In this document: piece by piece, positions 8,299 to 15,502 of the stretch | How positions within the stretch are numbered: position 1 is the first letter of the stretch | Layout: every line of letters begins with the position of its first letter | Assembly (NCBI RefSeq): GCF_946481715.1 | Contig: NZ_CAMLOV010000066.1 | Coordinates: forward strand, 1-26,642 | DNA: 26,642 bases | Reading direction: 5' to 3' | DNA from: an uncultured Mucilaginibacter sp. | Lineage (GTDB): Bacteria; Bacteroidota; Bacteroidia; Sphingobacteriales; Sphingobacteriaceae | The notes under the pieces: generated by a model | Databases searched by the model: none | What the model saw: the letters and a program-made list of their open reading frames with translations, nothing else | What the model was told of the DNA's origin: nothing | Position numbers and translations under genes: made by a program

Positions 8299-9564
8299 TT
8301 AGATCTCATCGAGCGCCTGGCCGATGGTTTTGTAAATATAGCCCAGTTCTGCATCAGTAATGCAATACGGCGGTAAAATGTAAATAATATTGCCAAGCGG
8401 GCGCAGGATAATGCCCTTGCCCAAAAAGTAATGGTAAAGCTTATCGCGCAGGCCGTTAAAGTACGATGTATCGTTCCCCGTTTCCCACTCCAGCGCAAGG
8501 ATGGTGCCGGTTTGCCGCGTGCTTTTGATGGAGCGGTGCCCCTTTATAGTATCGGCAAAGGCAGCGTGCAGCGTGGTTATCCTGTCGATATTTTGTTGAG
8601 TGGATGGTTCCAAAAACAAATCGAGGCTGGCCAAGGCAGCCGCGCAGGCAACAGGGTTGGCCGTGTACGAATGCCCGTGGAAAAGTGTCTTCATCTTATC
8701 GTCCGACAAAAAAGCATCGTAAATGTCCTGCGTACAGGTAGTGAGCCCAAAGGCCATGGTGCCGCCTGTAAGCCCTTTAGAGAAGCACATTATATCCGGC
8801 TGAACTTCTACATGTCCGCAGGCAAAAGGCTTTCCTGTGCGCCCAAAACCGGTAAAAACCTCATCGGCTATCAGCAGTACGCCTTCGCTTTGGCAATGCG
8901 CCATCAGTTGGTTCAAATATTCCGCTTCGTACATCACCATGCCGGCGGAGCCTTGTACGAGGGGCTCGAAAATGAAGGAGGAGATGTGAGATTTGAGATG
9001 TGAGATGTGAGACTTTATCTCTTCAATATTTTCTGAATTCGGTAAATCGATAAACTCTACCTCGAACAGCAGGCTATCGAAAGCAGCGGTAAAGGCACTC
9101 CTGCCGCTTACCGACATGGCGCCGAAGGTATCGCCGTGGTAAGCATTATTAAAGGCCAGTATTTTGGTGCGTTGTTCACCTTTATTATGCCAGTACTGCA
9201 GGCACATTTTTATGGCCACTTCTACCGCGGTGGAGCCGTTATCAGAATAGAACGCTTTTTTTTGGTTGGATGGCAGGATGGCCAGCAGGCGCTCGGCAAG
9301 TTCTACCGCGCCTTCGTGGGTAAAACCCGCGAAGATGGCGTGTTCCAACTTGGTCAGTTGCTCTGCTACCTTCTGGGCAATGTAGGGATGCGCATGCCCG
9401 TGGATATTTACCCACCAGGAGGATATCGCATCAATGTACTTGGTACCGTCTTCGGCGTACAGGCAGGCACCCTCTCCCCTCACAATCGGGATAGGCGGCT
9501 GAGCGGTTTTCATTTGCGTATAAGGGTGCCATATAACGGCCAGGTCGCGTTCTACCAAACTCAT
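8299..9564 (-). CDS. bioA: Adenosylmethionine-8-amino-7-oxononanoate aminotransferase (BioA)
   Basis: This class-III PLP aminotransferase transfers an amino group from S-adenosylmethionine to 8-amino-7-oxononanoate (KAPA), giving 7,8-diaminononanoate in biotin synthesis. BioA hallmarks are IWHPYTQMK (residues 11-19), SSWWVNIHGHAHP, AYHGDTFGAMSVSG, ADEVFTGFGRTGK (D234 contacts the PLP ring nitrogen) and PLP-binding Lys263 in MCFSKGLTGG. The 421-residue length is normal. Its ATG overlaps the upstream NUDIX stop by four bases (ATGA), and the diiron gene follows three bases after its own stop. Other biotin genes (bioB, bioC, bioD, bioF) are not in the window. Residues 185-196 (SHISHLKSHISS) are encoded by a low-complexity DNA repeat at 8981-9013, just before the conserved FIFEPLVQGSAGM. 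Confidence 0.96.
   Translation of the reverse strand: MSLVERDLAVIWHPYTQMKTAQPPIPIVRGEGACLYAEDGTKYIDAISSWWVNIHGHAHPYIAQKVAEQLTKLEHAIFAGFTHEGAVELAERLLAILPSNQKKAFYSDNGSTAVEVAIKMCLQYWHNKGEQRTKILAFNNAYHGDTFGAMSVSGRSAFTAAFDSLLFEVEFIDLPNSENIEEIKSHISHLKSHISSFIFEPLVQGSAGMVMYEAEYLNQLMAHCQSEGVLLIADEVFTGFGRTGKPFACGHVEVQPDIMCFSKGLTGGTMAFGLTTCTQDIYDAFLSDDKMKTLFHGHSYTANPVACAAALASLDLFLEPSTQQNIDRITTLHAAFADTIKGHRSIKSTRQTGTILALEWETGNDTSYFNGLRDKLYHYFLGKGIILRPLGNIIYILPPYCITDAELGYIYKTIGQALDEI
8981..9013. repeat. Low-complexity GAGATGTGA repeat inside bioA
   Basis: The plus strand reads as tandem GAGATGTGA and GATTTGA units (for example GAGATGTGAGATTTGAGATG). This phrase is typical of intergenic repeats in Sphingobacteriaceae and is related to the one near 7651-7690. 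Here it stays in frame and encodes SHISHLKSHISS. Confidence 0.7.
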
Positions 9565-10010
9565 AGCGTATCTATCAAAAGTTTAGTAACGTACTGGTCT
9601 ATCGGGAAAGTACAGGTATCGCCGGTTAAATCGGCCAGTTTTACCCAGCGGAAGGATTGCAGGATATCCCCCTCTCCCTCAAAATCGAAAACCTTGGTTT
9701 TAATCGCAAAATTCAACGGGGTTATATTCTTTACGATGTAATAAACGCTGATGATCTGCGAATCGTTAAAGGCGGATTTTACAAAGAAATCCGTTGTATA
9801 AAAATGGCTCAGCACTTCTACCTCGGCATTGCATTCCTCCACAAACTCGCGTTTCAGCCCCTCGGTAAGCCCCTCGCCATATTCCAGCCCCCCGCCGGGG
9901 AACTTGGTAAAGCGCATGCCGTACTCCTGCTCGTCGCTTATTAAAACCTCGTTGCTATCGTTTATAAGCAGCCCGTAAACGCGGACGTTGAAAAATTGCT
10001 TACTGTTCAT
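9561..10010 (-). CDS. NUDIX hydrolase
   Basis: This 149-residue single-domain NUDIX protein would hydrolyse a nucleoside diphosphate linked to another moiety, using Mg2+ or Mn2+. The NUDIX box is GGLEYGEGLTEGLKREFVEE plus CNAEV, which fits G-x5-E-x7-RE-U-x-EE-x-G-U except that the late Gly is Asn. The catalytic REFVEE core is intact. The substrate cannot be predicted. The start overlaps the end of the cation transporter gene by 11 bases, and the stop overlaps the bioA start by four, so this is an internal gene of a translationally coupled operon. A housekeeping role, such as removing damaged nucleotides, is possible, but the context does not decide it. Confidence 0.9.
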   Translation of the reverse strand: MNSKQFFNVRVYGLLINDSNEVLISDEQEYGMRFTKFPGGGLEYGEGLTEGLKREFVEECNAEVEVLSHFYTTDFFVKSAFNDSQIISVYYIVKNITPLNFAIKTKVFDFEGEGDILQSFRWVKLADLTGDTCTFPIDQYVTKLLIDTL

Positions 10011-10977
10011 AATGTTTTTTGTTGCGCATTACCTTTTCCATGGTCCATACTATTTCTTCCCTTTTTGCCTCCGAGCGGATTGGGCAATTGGGCATGCTGC
10101 AATAGTGGCAGCAGTAGGGCAGGCATGGGTCGGTATGTATAAATAATTCGGTTTGGATGCCGGCTTCGCGGTTTATCAGCCATTCTACCTGTTTCACTTC
10201 CTCGTGTACCTTATTCAGGTCGAAGTAATTGGGCAGGGTGAGGTGGCAGTCGATATGCAATTCGTTGCCATATTTTTGGGCGCGCAGGTTGTGGATATCT
10301 ATCCATTCCTCGCGGCGTTGCTCGCCAAGCAGTTTCACCACATCGCTTACAATGATGAAATCCGTCTCGTCCATCAACCCGGCAACCGAGCGGCGGATAA
10401 GCTTGTACCCCGTAAACAGGATATAGAAACCCACCAGTATAGATAGGACGCTATCCAGCCACAATACTTTGGTGAAATTGATAAGCAGCAAGCCCAGCAC
10501 CAAGCCAATGCTGGTTACCATATCGGTAAGTAAATGCCGGCCATCAGCCTCAATAGTTAAAGAAGGCAGCGACTTGCCCTTGCGGATCATATAATACCCC
10601 AGCACACCGTTGATGGCACCGGTAATGCCGATAATAACGGCACCCGTCAGCAGGTCGTGGATAACCTCGGGGTTAAAAATACTGTAGACAGATTTGAGGA
10701 TGATGATAACCCCGGCAATGCCGATAAGGGCGCCCTCGATAAATACCGAGAAATATTCCACCTTGCCATGCCCGTAAGGGTGGTTCTCATCGCGCGGGAT
10801 AGAGGCCAGGTAAATACTGTAAAACGCAAAACTGCTGGCCACTACGTTTACAATGCTTTCGGCGGCATCGGTCAATACAAAGTTGGAGTTGGTTAAAAAG
10901 TACGCAGCAAACTTCATCACCATTAGTACGGCACCGGTAACGAGCGATAGTAAGATGATCCGTTTTTGTTCCTTCAA
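10000..10977 (-). CDS. Cation diffusion facilitator (CDF) family metal transporter with altered metal site
   Basis: This 325-residue CDF antiporter exports divalent metal ions. It has six predicted transmembrane helices, the family motif ENHPYGHGKVEYFS (residues 64-77), and a cytoplasmic C-terminal domain from about residue 205. Ungapped alignment with E. coli YiiP/FieF from memory puts E40 and N44 (DAAESIVN) where YiiP has D45 and D49, while H148 and D152 (DGRHLLTD) keep the second half. The transport site would thus be E/N/H/D. The C-terminus has a Cys cluster, C285-x3-C289-C290-x2-C293-x4-C298. The start is TTG at 10977; starting at the next ATG would remove much of helix 1. It heads the operon with the NUDIX, bioA and diiron genes. 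Metal specificity is uncertain. Confidence 0.9.
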   Translation of the reverse strand: MKEQKRIILLSLVTGAVLMVMKFAAYFLTNSNFVLTDAAESIVNVVASSFAFYSIYLASIPRDENHPYGHGKVEYFSVFIEGALIGIAGVIIILKSVYSIFNPEVIHDLLTGAVIIGITGAINGVLGYYMIRKGKSLPSLTIEADGRHLLTDMVTSIGLVLGLLLINFTKVLWLDSVLSILVGFYILFTGYKLIRRSVAGLMDETDFIIVSDVVKLLGEQRREEWIDIHNLRAQKYGNELHIDCHLTLPNYFDLNKVHEEVKQVEWLINREAGIQTELFIHTDPCLPYCCHYCSMPNCPIRSEAKREEIVWTMEKVMRNKKHYEQ

Positions 10978-10999
10978 AACGCAGCTTTTTTTGAGAGGG

Positions 11000-11007
11000 C
11001 AAACTTA
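11000..11007 (-). promoter_or_regulatory. Candidate Bacteroidota promoter (-7 element) of the CDF-NUDIX-bioA operon
   Basis: On the minus strand this reads TAAGTTTG, an exact match to TAnnTTTG. It lies 23 bases upstream of the TTG start, giving a leader of about 15 nt. A TTG that could serve as the -33 element (minus strand of 11032-11034) sits 24 bases further upstream, slightly farther than usual. Confidence 0.45.
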
Positions 11008-11179
11008 AGCAAAATTTCTCCTCGTCATTTTCAAGAATTGTAACGATTGAAGGGGGATATGGTTTCTGGTATCTCAATGCCCTTTTCCCCCTTTCGCTGC
11101 CGCAGCGTCCCCGGCTTGTGGCCCGCACGCAAGGTAGCCATCAGGACGGACAGGCGTACACGATGCAGTTCTTTCCTGG

Positions 11180-11242
11180 TTCTCGACTCTTAATTCTTGC
11201 TTCTTGACTCTTACTTCTTGCTTCTTGACTCTTAATTCTTGC
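11180..11242. repeat. Three tandem 21-bp repeats
   Basis: Three uninterrupted 21-bp units lie at 11180-11200, 11201-11221 and 11222-11242, each of the form TTCTTGACTCTTAATTCTTG plus C. Each of the first two copies differs from the third by one base. The repeat is non-coding and AT/pyrimidine rich. It is typical of variable-number repeats in intergenic DNA. Confidence 0.88.
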
Positions 11243-11379
11243 TGCTATTCAGAAAAGGTGCTGTTGTGATACTTCGGTGTGGTTCTGCCCCGCCATCTGT
11301 ACAAGCCGCTGGTAGAAGCGCCTTTTCCGCCTGTCGGGTTTATTGCCGAACGGTTCTGTTGGCATCCCATAGCTTTTCC

Positions 11380-11581
11380 ATAGCGATGGGTTTGAAACCT
11401 TGAGTGTTCGAAACGTTAAAAACCGTCATCCTGAACTTGTTTCAGGACCCCATCATAAGAGTGACCACTATCCTGAGCCGCTTTGCATGCCGGCTACTTG
11501 CCGAGTGGGGTACCGAAACAAGTTCGGCATGACGCAAATTTTTGTTGTTTCGAACGCTCTTCGTTTGAAACCCATCGCTAT
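11380..11581. mobile_element. 202-bp MITE-like element with nested inverted repeats
   Basis: The ends are perfect 19-bp inverted repeats: ATAGCGATGGGTTTGAAAC (11380-11398) and its reverse complement (11563-11581). Inside, further arms pair: GAGTGTTCGAAAC with GTTTCGAACGCTC, then CGTCATCCTGAACTTGTTTC (11424-11443) with GAAACAAGTTCGGCATGACG (11515-11534, 17 of 20). The whole element could fold into one long hairpin. It encodes no transposase, so if mobile it would depend on an enzyme elsewhere. The internal CGTCATCCTGAACTTGTTTC is a dispersed repeat familiar from many bacterial genomes. Confidence 0.7.
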
Positions 11582-11666
11582 ATTAGAAATTATCACTGCC
11601 GACTTTCTCCCCCTTTCGTTGCCGCAAGCCATAGTAAACCACCAGCAAAAAACTTATCTTGCCACG

Positions 11667-12230
11667 ATGAAGGATAATCTAAACCCAACCCAACGGTTGC
11701 CTAATCATTATCTAAACCTGCTGATTGTTGTACTGATGTGCAGTACAACGCTATCCCCTGCCCTTATGCTGGTTTTGCACCACCCGCAACACTGGATGTA
11801 TTTTGTAGGCTTTTTGCTGATATCGATACCGATTGGCAAGCTGCCGCACAGCTTTTACGATAAACTTCAACTATCCGGGCTGACCGCGTTTTACAAAATG
11901 CTGGGCGTACACCTTTTTAAAAAATTTGCTACCAACGGCGATATCATCAATCGTAAAATAAGAGCCAGCCACCCGGAACATAAAATGGTGGCCAATATAC
12001 CCGGAATCAGGATGAAGCTTGCAGAAACCTACCTTACCGAGCAGATCCATGCTTCGCTGCTGGTGTTATGCATTTTTACCGGCATATACTCATTTGTGGT
12101 TGGCGAAAAGGCAACAGGCGTGCTGATCACCGTAGGTAATGTAGTTTTCAATGTTTACCCCATTTTACTACAGCAATATAACCGGCTGCGGTACCAGCGG
12201 GTGCTGAGCCGGGTGGATGATGCGGCATAA
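11667..12230 (+). CDS. Small integral membrane protein, possibly CrtO-like acyltransferase family
   Basis: From ATG 11667 the protein is 187 residues with about four hydrophobic helices: residues 15-37, 42-60, one around ASLLVLCIFTGIYSFVVG, and a C-terminal GVLITVGNVVFNVYPILLQ. The end, NVYPILLQQYNRLRYQR, recalls the glycosyl-4,4'-diaponeurosporenoate acyltransferase (CrtO) family, whose members carry a similar N-x-YP-x-x-x-Q-x-YNR-x-R phrase. I recall this without a search and hold it loosely. I chose this start because the upstream in-frame extension, from a TTG at 11400, only translates the MITE-like repeat (the artefact peptide RHPELVSG). It converges on the next gene with a single base between the two stop codons. 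Confidence 0.72.
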   Translation: MKDNLNPTQRLPNHYLNLLIVVLMCSTTLSPALMLVLHHPQHWMYFVGFLLISIPIGKLPHSFYDKLQLSGLTAFYKMLGVHLFKKFATNGDIINRKIRASHPEHKMVANIPGIRMKLAETYLTEQIHASLLVLCIFTGIYSFVVGEKATGVLITVGNVVFNVYPILLQQYNRLRYQRVLSRVDDAA

Positions 12231-12231
12231 G

Positions 12232-13077
12232 CTACAAGCCCGATACCAATAAGTTTGTAGCCGCCTTAACACTGCATTTTTGGTATTTGGCATACGCCGC
12301 CGCAGCCCTGCCCCTTATTTGTTGGTGCGATTCGTTTTGGAGGTACCCGGTGATAGCATCGTGCAGCGTATAGGCCTCGGGGCACATCAGCCCGGTTGTC
12401 CAAACCAGCGGGGTTGCCTTCGCTTTTGCGATAAAGCCGCCAAAATACTTTTTGCTGATACAGGCCAGGATAATGCAGTCGCGGGTTTTACCGTCGGCAT
12501 TTTCAAATTTATCCGCCAGCCGGAAATCCATCAATCCGTCGTGCCCTATGTAGGCCACCAGCTGCGCATTACCGCCAATGCCTAGAACCTTATTTTGGTG
12601 GTGGACGGTATCTTTTAATTGCCCCGAGCAACTGAACAAAAAGTCTTCGGTAGTTTTCTCGATGGCCCTGCCGTCCCAGGCATCGGCAACCAGGTAAACA
12701 TTTTGGCTGCGGTGCTTAAAAATGAGCCGCTCCATGACCATCCGCTTCGCTTTATCCTTTTTCACCAGTTGCCAGTCTTTGCTTTTTTTAAAGTAGGTGC
12801 GTACGCCGTTATCGCAGCCCCAGTACAAATTGGTTTCGGGGTCCTGCCCGTTTCCTATCCCCGGCGGAACGGGTACGATGCCCTGGTACTTATTATCACA
12901 TAGGGCAACAAACACGTGGATAACCTTGACTCCGGCATTGGCGTAACCGATGTTTCGGGGTTGAGGCAAGGTTGACCTGTGGACGGTAGCTTCTGCTTTA
13001 GCCGCCGGCCGTTGCTCGCAGGCAACCACGGCCGGAAACAGAACGGCAATAAAAATCACATTTTTACAAAACCTCAT
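12232..13077 (-). CDS. Hypothetical lipoprotein with possible clan-CD-like His/Cys motifs
   Basis: From ATG 13077 the protein is 281 residues with a lipoprotein signal: MRFCKNVIFIAVLF, then lipobox VVAC with C20. This start is preferred over one 21 bases upstream because it begins directly with the signal. It belongs to a family I recall only as uncharacterised, with conserved-looking blocks HVFVALCDNKYQGIVPVP, NLYWGCDNGVRTYFKKS, AYIGHDGLMDF (H179), IILACISKKYF (C206) and WTTGLMCPEAYTL. The His-Asp-Gly and Ala-Cys strands, 27 residues apart, resemble the catalytic His and Cys strands of caspase/gingipain-type peptidases. That is inference only. It appears monocistronic, and its stop abuts the convergent gene. 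Confidence 0.75.
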   Translation of the reverse strand: MRFCKNVIFIAVLFPAVVACEQRPAAKAEATVHRSTLPQPRNIGYANAGVKVIHVFVALCDNKYQGIVPVPPGIGNGQDPETNLYWGCDNGVRTYFKKSKDWQLVKKDKAKRMVMERLIFKHRSQNVYLVADAWDGRAIEKTTEDFLFSCSGQLKDTVHHQNKVLGIGGNAQLVAYIGHDGLMDFRLADKFENADGKTRDCIILACISKKYFGGFIAKAKATPLVWTTGLMCPEAYTLHDAITGYLQNESHQQIRGRAAAAYAKYQKCSVKAATNLLVSGL

Positions 13078-13317
13078 GGCGGCATACTTTAAAAGCAAAG
13101 TAGGTAAAATTTAGGATGAGCGCAATTACAATCGGCGGGCGCATTATGGATTGTAAGCTGGTGCCCGCATCAAAATTGCGTCCCCTTTTTTACAAAAAAT
13201 TGCTTTTGAAGTTATTCGCCGAAACCTCAAAGATTTCCACAGATTTTTGAAGAAAAACACCGATTTTTCCCGGCATATTTATGGTGATTTTCACCGTTCA
13301 GTGGTAAAGTAATTTTC

Positions 13318-13325
13318 TATATTTG
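13318..13325 (+). promoter_or_regulatory. Candidate Bacteroidota -7 promoter element for the aminotransferase gene
   Basis: TATATTTG matches TAnnTTTG exactly and lies 21 bases before the ATG at 13347, giving a leader of about 15 nt. The -33 region is not clear. Confidence 0.5.
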
Positions 13326-13346
13326 CCGCGCAACAATAAAAACAAT

Positions 13347-14540
13347 ATGAGCGCATTAAGTAACAGGATAAACAACCTGTCGGAATCTCAGACCATAAAA
13401 ATGGCAAAAATGGGTCGCGAACTGGCGGCAAAAGGTGTAGATGTGATCAGCCTTAGCTTCGGCGAGCCTGATTTCCATACCCCCGAGCACATTAAGGAAG
13501 CTGCCAAAACAGCTATGGATAAAAACTTTACCTACTACACCCCGGTAGCCGGTTACCCCGACCTGCGCAAGGCAGTAGTAGCCAAACTTAAGAACGAAAA
13601 CAACCTCGATTATACTGATACACAAATAGTTGTATCCACCGGTGCCAAACAGGCGCTTGCCAACGCCGTGCTTTCGCTGGTGAACCCCGGCGAAGAGGTG
13701 ATTATCCCTACGCCGTACTGGGTATCATACTCAGAAATTGTAAAACTGGCCGAGGGCGTTAGCGTTTTTATAGATACTACGGTTGAAAACAACTTTAAGA
13801 TTACTGCAGAGCAACTGGAAGCGGCCATTACGCCGAAAACCAAGCTGTTTATGTTCTCGTCGCCATGCAACCCTACCGGCAGCGTTTACGGCAAAGCCGA
13901 GTTGGAAAGCCTGGCCAAAGTATTCGCCAAATACCCTGATATCTACATACTTAGCGATGAAATATACGAGCACATCAACTTCATCGGCGGGCACGAATCT
14001 ATCGCCCAGTTCGAGTACATCAAAGACCGCGTAATCATTGTGAACGGCTGGAGCAAGGCCTTCGCCATGACGGGCTGGCGCATTGGTTATACCGCCAGCA
14101 ACAGTGAGATTGCTGCCGCCTGCGATAAATTGCAGGGGCAAATCACCTCCGGAACCTGCTCTATTACTCAAAAAGCTGGCGTTGCCGCTTACACCGGCGG
14201 ACTGGAAACCGTGCACGCCATGCGCGAGCAGTTTGAAAAGCGCCGCAACATTGTGTACGAATTATTAAAAGAGATACCGGGTATTACGGTTAACCTGCCC
14301 GAAGGCGCATTCTACTTTTTCCCGAATGTCACATCGTTCTTCGGCAAAAGCTACAATGGCAAAACCATTACCGATTCTGATTCGCTGAGCATTTACCTAC
14401 TGGAAGAAGCTCACGTTGCCACAGTAGGCGGCGATTCGTTCGGTGATAAGAAATCTATACGTATATCATACGCAGCCGCTGAAGATAAGCTGATTGAAGC
14501 TGTTAGAAGGATAAAAGAAGCGCTCAGTAAATTAGCCTAA
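13347..14540 (+). CDS. aspC: Class I pyridoxal-phosphate aminotransferase (aspartate aminotransferase type)
   Basis: The 397-residue PLP-dependent fold-type I enzyme probably transfers the amino group between aspartate and 2-oxoglutarate. Motifs in order: ISLSFGEPDFHTP, YTPVAGYPDLRKAV, VVSTGAKQALANAVLSL, NPTGSVY, LSDEIYEHINF (ring Asp), the PLP Lys237 in GWSKAFAMTGWRIGY, and C-terminal IRISYAAAEDKLIEAVRRI (substrate-binding Arg). Length and motifs fit the 1-beta subgroup found in Bacteroidota and Thermus-type aspartate transaminases. I chose ATG 13347 because the earlier TTG at 13323 overlaps the promoter element TATATTTG. A strong bidirectional terminator follows. The gene symbol is by analogy; related enzymes may prefer other amino acids. 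Confidence 0.9.
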   Translation: MSALSNRINNLSESQTIKMAKMGRELAAKGVDVISLSFGEPDFHTPEHIKEAAKTAMDKNFTYYTPVAGYPDLRKAVVAKLKNENNLDYTDTQIVVSTGAKQALANAVLSLVNPGEEVIIPTPYWVSYSEIVKLAEGVSVFIDTTVENNFKITAEQLEAAITPKTKLFMFSSPCNPTGSVYGKAELESLAKVFAKYPDIYILSDEIYEHINFIGGHESIAQFEYIKDRVIIVNGWSKAFAMTGWRIGYTASNSEIAAACDKLQGQITSGTCSITQKAGVAAYTGGLETVHAMREQFEKRRNIVYELLKEIPGITVNLPEGAFYFFPNVTSFFGKSYNGKTITDSDSLSIYLLEEAHVATVGGDSFGDKKSIRISYAAAEDKLIEAVRRIKEALSKLA

Positions 14541-14569
14541 TTTATTCACCAACAACACAATAAGGCAAC

Positions 14570-14605
14570 AAAAAACCCCTTAGCCAAAAAGCTAAGGGGT
14601 TTTTT
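14570..14605. terminator. Bidirectional intrinsic terminator
   Basis: AAAAAACCCCTTAGC (14570-14584) pairs perfectly with GCTAAGGGGTTTTTT (14591-14605) around a 6-base loop. The flanking A and T runs let it end transcripts from both the plus-strand aminotransferase gene and the minus-strand gene ending at 14624. Confidence 0.9.
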
Positions 14606-14623
14606 ATTTAAGGTTGTTGCTTC

Positions 14624-15157
14624 TTACAAAAATGCGTAAGCTACACGTAAACCTACCGCGCCATAATTATTGCTCTGACCCGAGAAGTTTTCGTAACGCA
14701 CACCAACATCCCAACCCGAATCGCCTGAGAAGCCGATTCCCGGAGAAAGGATAAGTTTGGTGTTCTTACCATACTTGGTTTCAAAACCGGCACCTGCTTC
14801 AGCACCAAAGTACCATTTAGGTGCAAAAAATGCTTTTACACCCAGTTTAACAGGAACTATGCCTTGGTCTGGCACTTCAATACCAGCTTGCTTTTTAGCA
14901 AAAAAGTTGTAGTAGCCAGACGTTAAGGTAAAAGATAAACTGCTTTTTACATCATATTGTAAACGTGCAGTACCACCTAAACCAAAGCTCGAGAAATCGT
15001 GCAGGGCGCCTGTTGGGGCCAATGCCTCAACACCAAGTCCAAAGCGCCATCCCCTTGAATCTTCAGACGAAGTAGACGTTTGTGCATTTGCGGTTGATCC
15101 TAAAAATATAGCTGCGGCTGTAAAAGCTGCGGCTACTAAAGTTGTCATTTTTTTCAT
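14624..15157 (-). CDS. Outer-membrane beta-barrel protein
   Basis: This 177-residue exported protein has a signal peptide (MKKMTTLVAAAFTAAAIFLG, cleavage near ANA|QTS). Alternating-hydrophobicity strands follow, typical of an eight-stranded small outer-membrane barrel (OmpW/OmpA-like 'outer membrane beta-barrel' families). Examples are WRFGLGVEALAPTGAL, ARLQYDVKSSLSFTLTSGYYNFF and VGVRYENFSGQSNNYGAVGLRVAYAFL, which ends in the aromatic residue usual for barrel assembly. Many glycines occur at strand turns. A second in-frame ATG nine bases downstream is an alternative start. It appears to be a single-gene unit, sharing a terminator with the convergent aminotransferase gene. The exact role, porin-like or structural, cannot be told. 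Confidence 0.85.
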   Translation of the reverse strand: MKKMTTLVAAAFTAAAIFLGSTANAQTSTSSEDSRGWRFGLGVEALAPTGALHDFSSFGLGGTARLQYDVKSSLSFTLTSGYYNFFAKKQAGIEVPDQGIVPVKLGVKAFFAPKWYFGAEAGAGFETKYGKNTKLILSPGIGFSGDSGWDVGVRYENFSGQSNNYGAVGLRVAYAFL

Positions 15158-15502
15158 CGTTGTGTTTTTTAGTAAAACAATTTTTCAATTGTGATTACCT
15201 GCCATCTACAAATACTTTGCCATCGTGCCAGTTTCAAGGGAAAAACGCACATCACCGCCTACAATAAGTATCGTAAAAACCATTTATTACAAGTCGTTAA
15301 CAACTGATAATCAGAGGGTAGTTTTAAACACAGTCAGAAACCAACTTAACTACTGCTGGGCTTCACTGGTTAAAAAGATTTTGTAACAATTTTGTGGTTG
15401 ATAGCATACAAACTGTATAGTGTTACCCATACACCCAATACATTTATGTGGCATTTTTCATCTGTTTTTCATGCCACAAATGAATCATTTGTAGTAATAA
15501 AT
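15158..15502. other. AT-rich intergenic region upstream of the beta-barrel gene
   Basis: About 345 bases hold no supported gene. The left end should contain the promoter of the minus-strand beta-barrel gene, though I found no exact TAnnTTTG match. A short plus-strand frame from 15392 runs into the pump gene in antisense and lacks coding character. I see nothing else. Confidence 0.5.

Larger units (their letters stand above)
10978..11666. other. 689-bp repeat-rich intergenic region
   Basis: No convincing gene lies here. From left to right it holds the operon promoter (11000-11007), a GC-richer stretch (11085-11150), the tandem repeat (11180-11242), a hairpin pairing AAAAGGTGCT (11253-11262) with AGCGCCTTTT (11317-11326), and the MITE-like element (11380-11581). 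The 18-mer CCCCCTTTCGCTGCCGCA at 11087-11104 recurs with one change at 11609-11626, hinting at duplicated debris. Confidence 0.55.

Noticed and set aside
10787..11128. 113-residue minus-strand frame overlapping the CDF gene start
   Set aside because: It overlaps the strongly supported transporter in another frame and covers its promoter; the translation is basic and low in structure.
11180..11242. Tandem repeat considered as a CRISPR array
   Set aside because: The 21-bp units are directly adjacent with no spacers, and no cas genes are present.
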